Virus record (IMG/VR): IMGVR_UViG_3300034101_005937 | Coordinates: 1 to 64,000 of that record | Strand: one strand, 5' to 3' | DNA: 64,000 nucleotides | DNA from: a virus | Shown here: in pieces, positions 8,215 through 15,751 of the stretch | How positions within the stretch are numbered: position 1 is the stretch's first letter | Layout of the letters: every line of letters begins with the position of its first letter | Made by a program: the position numbers and the translations under genes | The notes under the pieces: generated by a model | The model's database searches: none | What the model was told of the DNA's origin: nothing | Seen by the model: the letters and a program-made list of their open reading frames with translations, nothing else

Positions 8215-8502
8215 ATGAACCAGCGACAGAAAGATCAGAAGAATAAAGCTCGTAAAGTAGAAGCTCGAAAACGAGTTCTTGCTCGCAGAGAAGATATTCG
8301 CAAACAGAGAAGAGAAGAAGATAGGCTTGAAAAGGAATTTGAGGCAAGAGAATCTAAGTATTTGAGTCGAGAAGAAATTCTTCAAAGACTCGAACATAAC
8401 ATGAAGATACTTGAGCAGTTAGAATCACAGATTGCTGAACAGGAAAAAGTTCTTGACAAAGAACAACCAGTTGAGCATAATAACGAGACACCGATGGTGT
8501 AA
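8215..8502 (+). CDS. Small basic coiled-coil protein (95 aa)
   Basis: Almost entirely charged: an Arg/Lys-rich N-terminal half runs into a heptad-patterned helix (residues 50-85) rich in Leu, Glu and Gln. It probably binds nucleic acid or a partner. It starts 5 bases after the upstream stop. Its own stop lies within the possible pseudoknot that leads the SSB gene, so translation of this gene may influence SSB expression (inference). Confidence 0.6.
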   Translation: MNQRQKDQKNKARKVEARKRVLARREDIRKQRREEDRLEKEFEARESKYLSREEILQRLEHNMKILEQLESQIAEQEKVLDKEQPVEHNNETPMV

Positions 8503-8525
8503 CCTTTAGGTCAGGTTAAGACCTA
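8501..8525 (+). promoter_or_regulatory. Possible H-type RNA pseudoknot upstream of SSB gene
   Basis: AACCT (8501-8505) can pair with AGGTT (8513-8517), while TAGGTC (8507-8512) pairs with GACCTA (8520-8525). The interleaved order is that of an H-type pseudoknot with a 1-base first loop. Known: T4 gene 32 mRNA has a 5' pseudoknot that nucleates gp32 binding for translational autoregulation. Here the element sits 25 bases before a gp32-like gene. The 2-base last loop is tight. Confidence 0.45.
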
Positions 8526-8550
8526 GCTTTGCAGAGAAAGGCAGACGAAA

Positions 8551-9498
8551 ATGGCAGACTATGAATTGGATACGCTAGATATTGGCGATATCACAAAAGA
8601 AGCAGAGAGATTAAACAAAGAACAAAATAGTGGCGGCATTAACGATAATTACGTTCGTATGCCAGAAAAAGATGGATTTGTTTTGCTTAGGTTGTTGCCT
8701 AAGCTTAAGGGCAAACCATTTTTTCACCCCACAAGAATTCATCGCCTTGGTGAATATCCAAATGCAAAAACAATTTTTTGCACAAGGAGGTTGACACATA
8801 CACCAAGAGGTCCACAGTGGAAAGCTGTTAACCCAGACACTGATTGTCCAATTTGTCGTGAATACAATGCTATGTGGGAGAAATCTAAAAAGATGCCTCC
8901 TGATCGAGCAAAAAGTATTCAAGAGAAAGCTCGATCAATTAAGCCAGTCGAACGATACTACTACAATTGTATCGTTAGGTCTCAGCTGAATCCTAAGACC
9001 AATAATATTGAAACGAATATTGGACCCAAGATTTTTTCTTGTGGAAAGACTGTTCACAATATTATTTGTCTTTCAATTTCAGGGAACGAGACAACAGGCA
9101 AGCGAGCTTTGGGCGATGTTGCTCATCCATTGAGTGGCAGAGACTTCAAGGTTGTTAAGGTTCTTCGTGGCAAGGATGGATTTCCAAACTACGATCAAAG
9201 TTTCTTTGAAGATGCTTCTCAGTTGGGCACAAAGGAACAGATCAATAGATGGTTAACGTCTTATCATGATTTGGAAGTAATTCCAACTTATCTGACAATT
9301 GATCAGATGGAAGAAGCATTGACTGCTTTTCTTGATAATGGCAACAGTCAATCTGAACCTAAACAAGCTACATTTAAGTCATCAACACAGTCAAAATCTG
9401 CGCCTAAAGTTGAAAGCAGTCTTTTGGATGGGATTGATGGCATGCTTGATGATGACATGGAAGCACAGCTTGGAAATATTGGATTTGGCAGAAAGTAA
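8551..9498 (+). CDS. Single-stranded DNA-binding protein, gp32-like
   Basis: Likely helix-destabilising protein of the replication fork. Features match T4 gp32: a charged N-terminal arm (residues 1-40), an OB-fold core, a zinc-type site with C-P-I-C near residue 106 preceded by His and Cys residues (from about residue 66), a Ser/Gln/Lys flexible linker near residues 270-285, and an acidic C-terminal tail with a run of Asp residues that would contact partner proteins. Length of 315 aa is close to gp32 (301 aa). It is followed by a strong terminator, so it ends the replication operon that begins near 2958 or 4326. The possible pseudoknot upstream suggests autoregulation. Confidence 0.75.
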   Translation: MADYELDTLDIGDITKEAERLNKEQNSGGINDNYVRMPEKDGFVLLRLLPKLKGKPFFHPTRIHRLGEYPNAKTIFCTRRLTHTPRGPQWKAVNPDTDCPICREYNAMWEKSKKMPPDRAKSIQEKARSIKPVERYYYNCIVRSQLNPKTNNIETNIGPKIFSCGKTVHNIICLSISGNETTGKRALGDVAHPLSGRDFKVVKVLRGKDGFPNYDQSFFEDASQLGTKEQINRWLTSYHDLEVIPTYLTIDQMEEALTAFLDNGNSQSEPKQATFKSSTQSKSAPKVESSLLDGIDGMLDDDMEAQLGNIGFGRK

Positions 9499-9520
9499 TA
9501 TTTGCTGAACAATTGTCAGA

Positions 9521-9551
9521 AAACACCCATATTTTTATGGGTGTTTTTTTG
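9521..9551 (+). terminator. Rho-independent terminator after SSB
   Basis: A 10-bp stem (9521-9530 with 9537-9546), 6-base loop and T-run to 9550. It closes the SSB transcript; the tagged gene at 9583 has its own upstream signals. Confidence 0.9.
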
Positions 9552-9566
9552 TTTATATACTAAATA
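9551..9566 (+). promoter_or_regulatory. Late-promoter-like box (TAAATA)
   Basis: GTTTATATACTAAATA lies just after the terminator and 16 bases before the start of the tagged gene at 9583. The same 16-mer with one change occurs at 10111-10126 before the next tagged gene. The shared block, in the same place, is better evidence than the TAAATA core alone. Confidence 0.5.
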
Positions 9567-9582
9567 ACTCAAGGAGAAAGTT

Positions 9583-10104
9583 ATGAAAAGTTTTCAAGAA
9601 TATTATCTTATGCGAGAAAATGCTGTTAATACCATCAACATAGAAGAAGTTGCTGCTGGTCTAAAATTTTTACCAACTACTAAACAAAATAAAAATTATA
9701 ATTATGTTGCTACAGATGAAAATATGCCTCCTTTTTCCTACACAGTATCACAAGAGTCAAAACCGATTGTTACTGTTACCGAGGATGGCGAAGAAACTAC
9801 TAATACAGTTGAAGTTAATGACATTATTGTGAGTGGACCTAGTCGTGAACAATATGTTGTTAAGCCTGAAAAATTTTCAAAATCTTATGTAGGAAACATT
9901 GGTGGACCTGTGCGTCCAGAACAAAGTCCTAGAATGGTTGCTTTGTACACAGGTAATGAACATGTTGAGTTCATTTCGCCTTGGAACAAAAAAATGACTT
10001 TGAAACCTCAAGATTATCTTGTTAAAGAGGACGAAGGCAAATTTTATAGAATCGCAAAGTATGAGTACGGACAAACATACAATCCACTCGGTCAACAAGG
10101 ATAA
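9583..10104 (+). CDS. Tagged hypothetical protein, probable packaged virion protein
   Basis: The N-terminus reads M-K-S-F-Q-E-Y-Y-L-M-R-E-N, a clear member of the shared tag family of this window (compare T4 internal proteins). The rest (about 155 residues) is polar and beta-rich, with repeated Val/Thr-Glu strands around residues 60-90, no Cys and no recognised domain. It has an AAGGAG ribosome site, 9 bases before the ATG. Isolated by a terminator upstream and a TAAATA box, it should be expressed late. Function beyond packaging is unknown. Confidence 0.7.
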   Translation: MKSFQEYYLMRENAVNTINIEEVAAGLKFLPTTKQNKNYNYVATDENMPPFSYTVSQESKPIVTVTEDGEETTNTVEVNDIIVSGPSREQYVVKPEKFSKSYVGNIGGPVRPEQSPRMVALYTGNEHVEFISPWNKKMTLKPQDYLVKEDEGKFYRIAKYEYGQTYNPLGQQG

Positions 10105-10110
10105 TTTCTT

Positions 10111-10126
10111 GTTTATACACTAAATA
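10111..10126 (+). promoter_or_regulatory. Late-promoter-like box (TAAATA)
   Basis: GTTTATACACTAAATA, differing by one base from the block at 9551-9566, lies 25 bases before the tagged gene at 10152, with an AGGAG ribosome site between. Confidence 0.5.
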
Positions 10127-10151
10127 GTTTTGTAAAAATCAGGAGAATCAT

Positions 10152-10850
10152 ATGAAGTTTCATGAATATGTTCAGTTAAGAGAAGGTGCTGGAGATCATA
10201 TTTTTGCTGACGAAGCAACGGTTTTTCATCATCGTGATAAGGCTCATGGTAATCCTTTTACTTTAGGAATACCAGAAAAACGAATTGAAAGAACAAGCAT
10301 TATTGTAAGTGTAAATCAACCTTCAGAAACCAATGGATATAACTATGACATTCATACAAAAAGTGGAAGCATTTATACTATAAAAGATTTCTCGATTGAT
10401 AATGATGGCGAATTTGATGTAGAATCACTTTTTGTAAGATTTAATTTAAAACCTGTTCCGGGTTCTAAGTATGATCGTTATCTAAATAAACAAAAGGCAG
10501 AAGCAGCGCCATCGACAGATACGTCAGCACAATCAACTCCTCTTGGGGAAAATGAATCAAAAAGGATCATCATCCGTGAATTTCAACAATTGATTAAAAA
10601 ATTAATAGATAATAAAGACTCGATTATGGAAAAATATGCAAGCAATCCTGCTATTGCAAGTTGGATGGAAAACTTTTTAAGTAATACAGCAATTGTAAGC
10701 AAAAAATTTAAAGAACAAGTTATATCAAATAATTACCCAGAAAAATTAAAAATACATATTAAAAATTTAGAAGAAGCAAAACAAAGTGATGAAAACATGA
10801 TTGGTTATTTGTACAATGTTGTTCAAAATTTTAGAACTAAACCATTCTAA
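10152..10850 (+). CDS. Tagged hypothetical protein, probable packaged virion protein
   Basis: The first 11 residues (M-K-F-H-E-Y-V-Q-L-R-E) are identical to those of the next gene at 10863 and end in an L-R-E site suited to prohead-protease cutting. The body has a beta-rich N-terminal half, a Pro/Ala/Ser linker near residues 115-130 and a helical C-terminal half with many Lys and Asn. No family recognised. The near-identity of the tag DNA between this gene and the next (about 30 of 33 bases) points to recent duplication of the tag, while the bodies are unrelated. Confidence 0.7.
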   Translation: MKFHEYVQLREGAGDHIFADEATVFHHRDKAHGNPFTLGIPEKRIERTSIIVSVNQPSETNGYNYDIHTKSGSIYTIKDFSIDNDGEFDVESLFVRFNLKPVPGSKYDRYLNKQKAEAAPSTDTSAQSTPLGENESKRIIIREFQQLIKKLIDNKDSIMEKYASNPAIASWMENFLSNTAIVSKKFKEQVISNNYPEKLKIHIKNLEEAKQSDENMIGYLYNVVQNFRTKPF

Positions 10851-10862
10851 CAAAGGATTCGA

Positions 10863-11429
10863 ATGAAATTTCATGAATATGTTCAATTAAGAGAATCTCA
10901 ATTGGATGAAGGCAGACTTGGTTTGCTTGGTGGTTTAGCGTTAGGTGCAGCTTCAATGTTTGCTGGTCAATCTAAAGCGGAAGAACCTTCTGTTCATCAT
11001 TTTTCGGGTTCTACGTTGACGAACCCAATTACGTCTCACAAGCAACTTGGTGATGACGAACGATTTATTAAATCTTGGACAATGTACAAGGAACAAATTA
11101 TTAGAGCAGTTAAAAGAGATCCTCATGTGCAGGATCTTTTGATTGAAATTATCGAGGAACATCATCAAGGCAAGATGGAAGCTGTTGTTGAGATTGAAGC
11201 AACAATTGAAGCCCCTTCAAAAGAAGAAGCAAAACAAATGTTAATTAGATTGATCATGCGTGAAACTGGCAAAATGAATATGCAAGGGTCAGCTATTAGA
11301 GGATTAAAGAAGATATTTGTAGATAAGAATGAAAACGCATTATACGCTAAAATAATTCGAGAGTTTTCTAATGCTGTTCATCGAGTAAAAATTAAAATCA
11401 CATCTAATGACGCAACGATTGAACCTTAA
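10863..11429 (+). CDS. Tagged protein with hydrophobic glycine stretch after an L-D-E site
   Basis: It carries the same 11-residue tag as its upstream neighbour, with a second candidate site L14-D15-E16. Residues 17-36 are a Gly/Leu/Ala-rich hydrophobic segment that would form the new N-terminus after cutting, or could be mistaken for a signal peptide. The remaining 150 residues are soluble and helical with no recognised domain. It starts 12 bases after the previous stop, in the same transcript. Inference: packaged protein whose maturation exposes a membrane-active segment. Confidence 0.7.
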   Translation: MKFHEYVQLRESQLDEGRLGLLGGLALGAASMFAGQSKAEEPSVHHFSGSTLTNPITSHKQLGDDERFIKSWTMYKEQIIRAVKRDPHVQDLLIEIIEEHHQGKMEAVVEIEATIEAPSKEEAKQMLIRLIMRETGKMNMQGSAIRGLKKIFVDKNENALYAKIIREFSNAVHRVKIKITSNDATIEP

Positions 11430-11447
11430 ATCTGAATGATAAGTATT

Positions 11448-11879
11448 TTAATCGTTATTTGCAGCACGAACGCTTGATGTATTAACTTGCGTTACATCAA
11501 CGACGATATTTCCTTTTCCATCATCGCTTTGCACTTCGGCTACGATACCTGATGCACGACCAAATTGTCGTAAAAGTTCTTCTCTAACTTGATTCATAGC
11601 TTCTTTTTTTGCTTCTTGAGATGAACCGCTATAATTCCTGAAGCTGAAAGACCAAAAATAGGTCTGACCTTTTTCATTTTTTTCGTGCTCTACGGAAACA
11701 GAAGAATTTCCTATTTGTTGACTTGCTGGTTGTTTTAGTTTAGATGAAGGTAGTAATCCAGCAGCACCGGCAGCTAAAGTTGCACCAGCACCTATTCCTG
11801 CAATCCATCTTTTAAGAGATTCATGTAATTCGTTATCTCTTTCTTCCAACCATTCGGTAAATCGTAAAGGTATTGACAT
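11448..11879 (-). CDS. Tagged protein with hydrophobic glycine stretch, minus strand
   Basis: The N-terminus has an F-T-E-W-L-E-E tag core and an L18-H19-E20 site followed by a W-I-A-G-I-G-A-G-type hydrophobic stretch (residues 25-44). This is the same plan as the gene at 10863, though on the other strand. The C-terminal half resembles it too: a Glu/Ala-rich helix and an I-V-D-V-type strand end, suggesting distant paralogy. It has only a weak GA-rich ribosome site. It converges on the gene at 10863 with an 18-base gap. Confidence 0.65.
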   Translation of the reverse strand: MSIPLRFTEWLEERDNELHESLKRWIAGIGAGATLAAGAAGLLPSSKLKQPASQQIGNSSVSVEHEKNEKGQTYFWSFSFRNYSGSSQEAKKEAMNQVREELLRQFGRASGIVAEVQSDDGKGNIVVDVTQVNTSSVRAANND

Positions 11880-11952
11880 TTTTTCTCATTTCTAAAACAG
11901 TTAAACGTATTTATTAAACACTAGATAATTTTATGAAATTAGGAAAATTTTG

Positions 11953-11988
11953 ATGAGACTCACTCTATTAGGTTGAGTCTCATTTTTA
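11953..11988 (+). terminator. Terminator-like hairpin just before uvsX
   Basis: A 10-bp perfect stem (11953-11962 with 11974-11983), 11-base loop and a short T-run. It ends only 16 bases before the uvsX start, leaving just the GGAG ribosome site, so it may act as an attenuator or RNA processing signal rather than a plain terminator. Confidence 0.65.
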
Positions 11989-12004
11989 TTACACGGAGTG
12001 TGGT

Positions 12005-13207
12005 ATGGCTCGTCAAAAGAAAGATTCTAACTCCTCTGATTTATACACCGATATTGCAAGCGCCACTGGCGCAAAAGTAGTAGCAGATCTTGATCAAGCA
12101 AGATATTTTGTAGACACAGGCAATTTTGCAATTAATTATTCTTGTTCTGGCAAGTTTTACGGTGGTGGTATTCCCGGTGGCAGACTATCTGAAATTTATG
12201 GTCCATCGGCATCTAGCAAAAGTCTTATTGGCGCAAACATCCTTGCTGGCATTCAGCGAATGGGTGGAATTGGAATCATCCTTGATACAGAAAATGCAAT
12301 CAATGGTGAATTCATTCAAAAAGCCACAAAATGTGATATCTCTAAGATTTTAAGATACACTCCAGAAACACTAGAAGATTGTTTTTCAACAATCTATCGT
12401 GTTATTGATTATATCCGAAAAACAAAGAAAATCGAAGTTCCAATTTGCATTGTTTATGATTCAATCAGCGTTTCTCCAAGTTCAAGAGAACTAAGAGAAA
12501 CAAAACTACCTGAAGGATATAGCAAAGCTGATTTCAAGCGTATTGTTGGTGGAAATGAACAGCCCGGAGAAAGGGCTAAGATTTGTTCTAAAGAACTAAG
12601 AAAACTTAATACAGAGATGGAACAGAATGATGTTACTGTCGTCGTTCTGAATCAAATTAGAGACAAGATTGGGGTTATGTATGGAAACCCAGAAACCACA
12701 GCAGGTGGTGGGCAAGGATTGCCTTTCTATGCCAGTTTGAGAATGCGTAGTCAGACTCAAAAGAAGATTGAGCAGAGCGTTGCTGGATCAGCTAAGAAAA
12801 AGATTCTTGGGATCAATATTAAGGTTCAGAATAAGAAAAATAGATCTTATCGTCCGTTTGTTGAAGTTGATAATATTCCTCTTTATTTTGATAGAGGGAT
12901 GAATCCATTGGGTGGTGTTCTGGGCGCATTACTGGATTCTGGAAGAATTATTGCTAATGGAGCTGGTAATTTCTTAGTAAATCCAGAATTTACTGGTGGC
13001 AAAGAGGTTAAGTTTAAGTCATCTATGGAAAGAAATGATATTCCTAATGAAATTGCAGAGGAATATGCACAAATATTAGATGCTACACCTGAAGAGATGA
13101 AGGAATATTTGCAAATTTATTCTGATGTGATAAACTATAAAGTGTCTGGAGAGGTTGTCGAAGCAGATGATGATGTTGATATAGAAGTAGACGACCTTTT
13201 AGCTTGA
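12005..13207 (+). CDS. uvsX: UvsX-type RecA recombinase
   Basis: Strand-exchange ATPase for recombination-dependent replication and repair. Walker A at residues 66-73 reads G-P-S-A-S-S-K-S. It lacks the usual Gly before Lys, as T4 UvsX (G-P-S-K-S-F-K-S) also does, so it is the UvsX branch rather than cellular RecA. A Walker B-like strand (I-C-I-V-Y-D-S) lies near residue 152 and a V-V-V-L-N-Q segment near 213. The C-terminus is acidic (Asp/Glu/Val-rich, ending L-L-A), as in RecA and UvsX tails. The GGAG ribosome site follows a hairpin. Length of 400 aa is close to T4 UvsX (391). Confidence 0.9.
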   Translation: MARQKKDSNSSDLYTDIASATGAKVVADLDQARYFVDTGNFAINYSCSGKFYGGGIPGGRLSEIYGPSASSKSLIGANILAGIQRMGGIGIILDTENAINGEFIQKATKCDISKILRYTPETLEDCFSTIYRVIDYIRKTKKIEVPICIVYDSISVSPSSRELRETKLPEGYSKADFKRIVGGNEQPGERAKICSKELRKLNTEMEQNDVTVVVLNQIRDKIGVMYGNPETTAGGGQGLPFYASLRMRSQTQKKIEQSVAGSAKKKILGINIKVQNKKNRSYRPFVEVDNIPLYFDRGMNPLGGVLGALLDSGRIIANGAGNFLVNPEFTGGKEVKFKSSMERNDIPNEIAEEYAQILDATPEEMKEYLQIYSDVINYKVSGEVVEADDDVDIEVDDLLA

Positions 13208-13221
13208 TTTTAGGAGATACT

Positions 13222-13689
13222 ATGACTCCAGATTATGTCATGCTTAAGTGTCCAGATGGCAAAAATATAGTCACAGGCTATAACAATTTGTTGTCTTTAT
13301 CAGAATTCATTGAGTGTTTTAACATTAAAGTTGAAGCACTCAAGGCTAATGAAGCTGAAAACGCAGTTGGTCTTGAAGAAATCGCAAATATATTTTGTGA
13401 TTCTAATTATGTCAAGAATGCAACTGAAGGATTTGGGACTGATGTTGCTGTTCTTGAAAAGAACGCAACAAAAGACAAATCTTCTCGTTATATTAGAGAA
13501 AAGATTAAAGAACGTATTATTGACAATAAAGAAATTTCTTTTTCTGAAATATGTAAAATGTTTTCAAGTTTAAATTATTCTATTCCGGGTTTGAACAATA
13601 ATTTCAAACTAGCTCGTCAAGAATTGGAATCAGATGGTTATATCTGTTCTAAGGTTAAACGAGGAGTTTATAGGTTGGAAGGTCGATGA
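13222..13689 (+). CDS. Hypothetical protein with C-terminal winged-helix look
   Basis: The start is placed at the ATG 13222 because AGGAG ends 6 bases before it; the in-frame TTG at 13204 lies before that site. The last 50 residues show a helix-turn-helix plus wing pattern (a leucine/arginine recognition-like helix, then G-Y-I-C-S-K-V-K-R-G-V-Y-R), suggesting DNA binding. The N-terminal half is unrecognised. It sits directly after uvsX and overlaps the next start, so it is probably co-translated in a recombination or regulatory context. Confidence 0.6.
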   Translation: MTPDYVMLKCPDGKNIVTGYNNLLSLSEFIECFNIKVEALKANEAENAVGLEEIANIFCDSNYVKNATEGFGTDVAVLEKNATKDKSSRYIREKIKERIIDNKEISFSEICKMFSSLNYSIPGLNNNFKLARQELESDGYICSKVKRGVYRLEGR

Positions 13690-14171
13690 ACGAACAATTT
13701 ATTGTTAATCGTGTGGATGGTCTTAAAGAAGCAATTAAATATGCTAGATTGATGGGTTATGTATTACAGGAACAATTTGATTATAATAAGAACTCTGATT
13801 TAGATGTAATTTTTAAGGATTATAAAACTTGGGGATTTAACTGTGATGGTTACGATATTTATGTTTATTTTAATTGTGTTGAAACAGAGTTTGTTGAAGA
13901 TGAAAGATATGTAATTGAAACGCTTCAAATTTGGAGTGAAAACCTTTATTTCATACCATTTAATGTTGCTTTCAAGATTGTAATGGCATTTTTTGGAAAT
14001 GAAAATTTTGTGCTGACACAAATAATAACACCAGATAAATTAATTTATTGTTGGAATAAAATGTATGATGTGGACGGAAACAGCACAAAACCAGACAAAA
14101 AGATATGTATAGAAAAGAATTTTATGGGGACAGATTATTATCTTAGTAAAGAAGTGCCTTCTTTTTTCTAA
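13686..14171 (+). CDS. Hypothetical protein (161 aa)
   Basis: The ATG overlaps the previous stop (ATGA). Aromatic-rich alpha/beta protein: Tyr, Phe and Trp are unusually frequent, particularly residues 55-100. No motif or family recognised. It is the last gene of the uvsX transcript. A TATAAATA sequence at 14189 follows it on the same strand but has no gene directly downstream. Confidence 0.55.
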   Translation: MNEQFIVNRVDGLKEAIKYARLMGYVLQEQFDYNKNSDLDVIFKDYKTWGFNCDGYDIYVYFNCVETEFVEDERYVIETLQIWSENLYFIPFNVAFKIVMAFFGNENFVLTQIITPDKLIYCWNKMYDVDGNSTKPDKKICIEKNFMGTDYYLSKEVPSFF

Positions 14172-14212
14172 TATTATTATCTTGTTTGTATAAATATTGA
14201 AGCAAAGATTAG

Positions 14213-14884
14213 TTATAGTAGTTTAATACGATGCAACCAAGCCAATTCCAATTCTGCATGTTCAGGATTGTTCACATAGTCTAAATTTTTAATAGGATAT
14301 TTTTGAAAATCAATTGGTGGATTATCAAAATACTTTTTATTTGCCAGTGTAATTTCCAATCCAATTGGAACTAATTCCTTGTAATCACCATGATTGTTAC
14401 CATGAACATGAGCGACATAATGTGTACTAAGCATCTTTTCCATAACCGATAATGGCGTGTTGTTAGGATTCATGTTAAGATGTAATTCGAAAGCAAAACA
14501 AAAAATCTTTTCTTCAAAATGTTGTATATTTATTGTTTCAAAAAAATTCCATTCCGCCCCTTCGGTATCTATCTTTAGAACAATTTTATTAGATTGTTTT
14601 ACTTCTGGCATATTTAAGAATTCTTCATAGGTGTCAAGTTTTGTTTTCCTCGCCCATTCATGTGGAATGTCTACAGAAAAATCACACCCAATAACTTTTT
14701 TATTTCTATTTAATAAATCTTCTTCATAAGTAATATTATCTCCTAGTCCAAAAGAAATACAAAGATCACTTTCGTCAACACATTTTTTAGGAAGAATATA
14801 TCCTCCATCTTTGTTATTTCCTATTCTTATTTTTTCAAATTTTCTTGGTATTATGTGCTTATTAATCCATTTAAATATTTTCAT
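14213..14884 (-). CDS. FkbM-like SAM-dependent methyltransferase
   Basis: A Rossmann-fold methyltransferase of the FkbM type (O-methylation, often of sugars). A SAM-binding-like segment with S-F-G-L-G-D lies near residue 45, and the family signature K-I-D-T-E-G-A-E-W near residue 105 is intact. A later H-x-H-G-N-N region and Asn/Pro-rich loops are usual for the family. Length of 223 aa is normal. It could modify phage or host glycans, together with HldE and the glycosyltransferases of this window (inference). It stands alone on the minus strand; an AAAGG site precedes the ATG. Confidence 0.75.
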   Translation of the reverse strand: MKIFKWINKHIIPRKFEKIRIGNNKDGGYILPKKCVDESDLCISFGLGDNITYEEDLLNRNKKVIGCDFSVDIPHEWARKTKLDTYEEFLNMPEVKQSNKIVLKIDTEGAEWNFFETINIQHFEEKIFCFAFELHLNMNPNNTPLSVMEKMLSTHYVAHVHGNNHGDYKELVPIGLEITLANKKYFDNPPIDFQKYPIKNLDYVNNPEHAELELAWLHRIKLL

Positions 14885-15038
14885 TTTTAAAAACCTTTGT
14901 GTAAAAACACATACAATAAGACTGTTTAATAATTTTAATTATTTAGTTTGCTTTTTTATATTTTGTTTAAATGTTAATCGTACTAATGATAGATAGATAT
15001 AATGGTCCTCTGGAGCGGCATTAACATGCTGAATAAAA

Positions 15039-15353
15039 ATGACAAATACCAAGCCATCGACCAGCAGGGTTCAATCAGCAATAATCAAACATTTGGAAAA
15101 ATTTGGAACAATTCAAATAAATCTTCCAGATGATTTTATGATAGAGATTGGTATCGTAGACGAAGATGAAGTTGGAAAACAAGTAAGATCTGAAAATTAT
15201 TGCTATGTGATAGTAAAAAATGAATTAAGGGCTACAGTTATAGACAAATATAATGTTGGATTAAGATGCAAGGATGATGATAAATTAATTGTTTTAGAAG
15301 ATAAGTTTGAAGATCCAGATGGCAATAAAGTTAAGTCAATTAATATTGTTTGA
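15039..15353 (+). CDS. Hypothetical protein (104 aa)
   Basis: Acidic, beta-rich small protein with no recognised family. Upstream lie a TATAAT (14998-15003) and a GGAG (15012-15015) better spaced for another ATG at 15026, which opens a 35-codon frame overlapping this gene's start; that short frame could be a leader peptide or noise. The longer frame is preferred for its length and position. Confidence 0.55.
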   Translation: MTNTKPSTSRVQSAIIKHLEKFGTIQINLPDDFMIEIGIVDEDEVGKQVRSENYCYVIVKNELRATVIDKYNVGLRCKDDDKLIVLEDKFEDPDGNKVKSINIV

Positions 15354-15400
15354 CTTAACTCATTTAAATTGGGTTTCCGTTGTTTTAGAGGAATAGTTAC

Positions 15401-15661
15401 TTGAAAAAGCTCAATGTTTTCTTTTCTACCATGAACGACTACGATTTTGTGTACCTTTACACAAGGTTTTTACACAGATATCAGGATGATTTGGCACAAG
15501 CTTTTGATCTTATTTCAAATAAGTTTGCTGAAATCAACGAATGGTTTTCAAATGTTTCAATGTCTTCTGACTTCCATTCTAATATTGAAGCGTTAACTGA
15601 TGCCTTTGCAGTTGAAGCAAGAAGACGCAAAATCGGCGACCCTGTCCTTAACCCGCTCTAA
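15401..15661 (+). CDS. Hypothetical protein (86 aa), TTG start
   Basis: Small helical protein rich in Phe, Tyr and Asp, with a basic turn near the C-terminus. The TTG start has a GAGG site 9 bases upstream; no ATG gives a comparable frame. It is followed by a strong terminator, so it ends the short transcript begun near 15000. Function unknown. Confidence 0.55.
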   Translation: MKKLNVFFSTMNDYDFVYLYTRFLHRYQDDLAQAFDLISNKFAEINEWFSNVSMSSDFHSNIEALTDAFAVEARRRKIGDPVLNPL

Positions 15662-15687
15662 GGGGGTGATTTCTAGGGTGAGGATAT

Positions 15688-15718
15688 CAGACCTCCTTAA
15701 TCGGAGGTCTGTCTTTTT
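15688..15718 (+). terminator. Rho-independent terminator
   Basis: A perfect 9-bp GC-rich stem (15688-15696 with 15703-15711), 6-base loop and T-run. The T-run overlaps the -35 box of the next promoter, a very compact terminator-promoter junction. Confidence 0.9.
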
Positions 15719-15745
15719 GACAACTGTTGATTTCAAGTATATAAT
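15717..15745 (+). promoter_or_regulatory. Perfect consensus sigma-70 promoter, leaderless start
   Basis: TTGACA (15717-15722), 17-base spacer, TATAAT (15740-15745): an exact consensus match. The ATG of the helicase begins 6 bases after the -10 box, so transcription should start at or within a base or two of the ATG, with no ribosome site. It should be strong and recognised by unmodified host polymerase, hence early. Confidence 0.9.
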
Positions 15746-15751
15746 AAAATC

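Noticed and set aside
12200-12230. UvsX Walker A lacking the usual Gly before Lys as a sign of inactivation
   Set aside because: T4 UvsX has the same kind of departure (G-P-S-K-S-F-K-S) and is active, so this marks the UvsX branch rather than a defect.
15026-15133. 35-codon frame with a better-spaced ribosome site before the 15039 gene
   Set aside because: Could be a leader peptide but has no feature beyond one ATG and GGAG; recorded only in the neighbouring gene entry.
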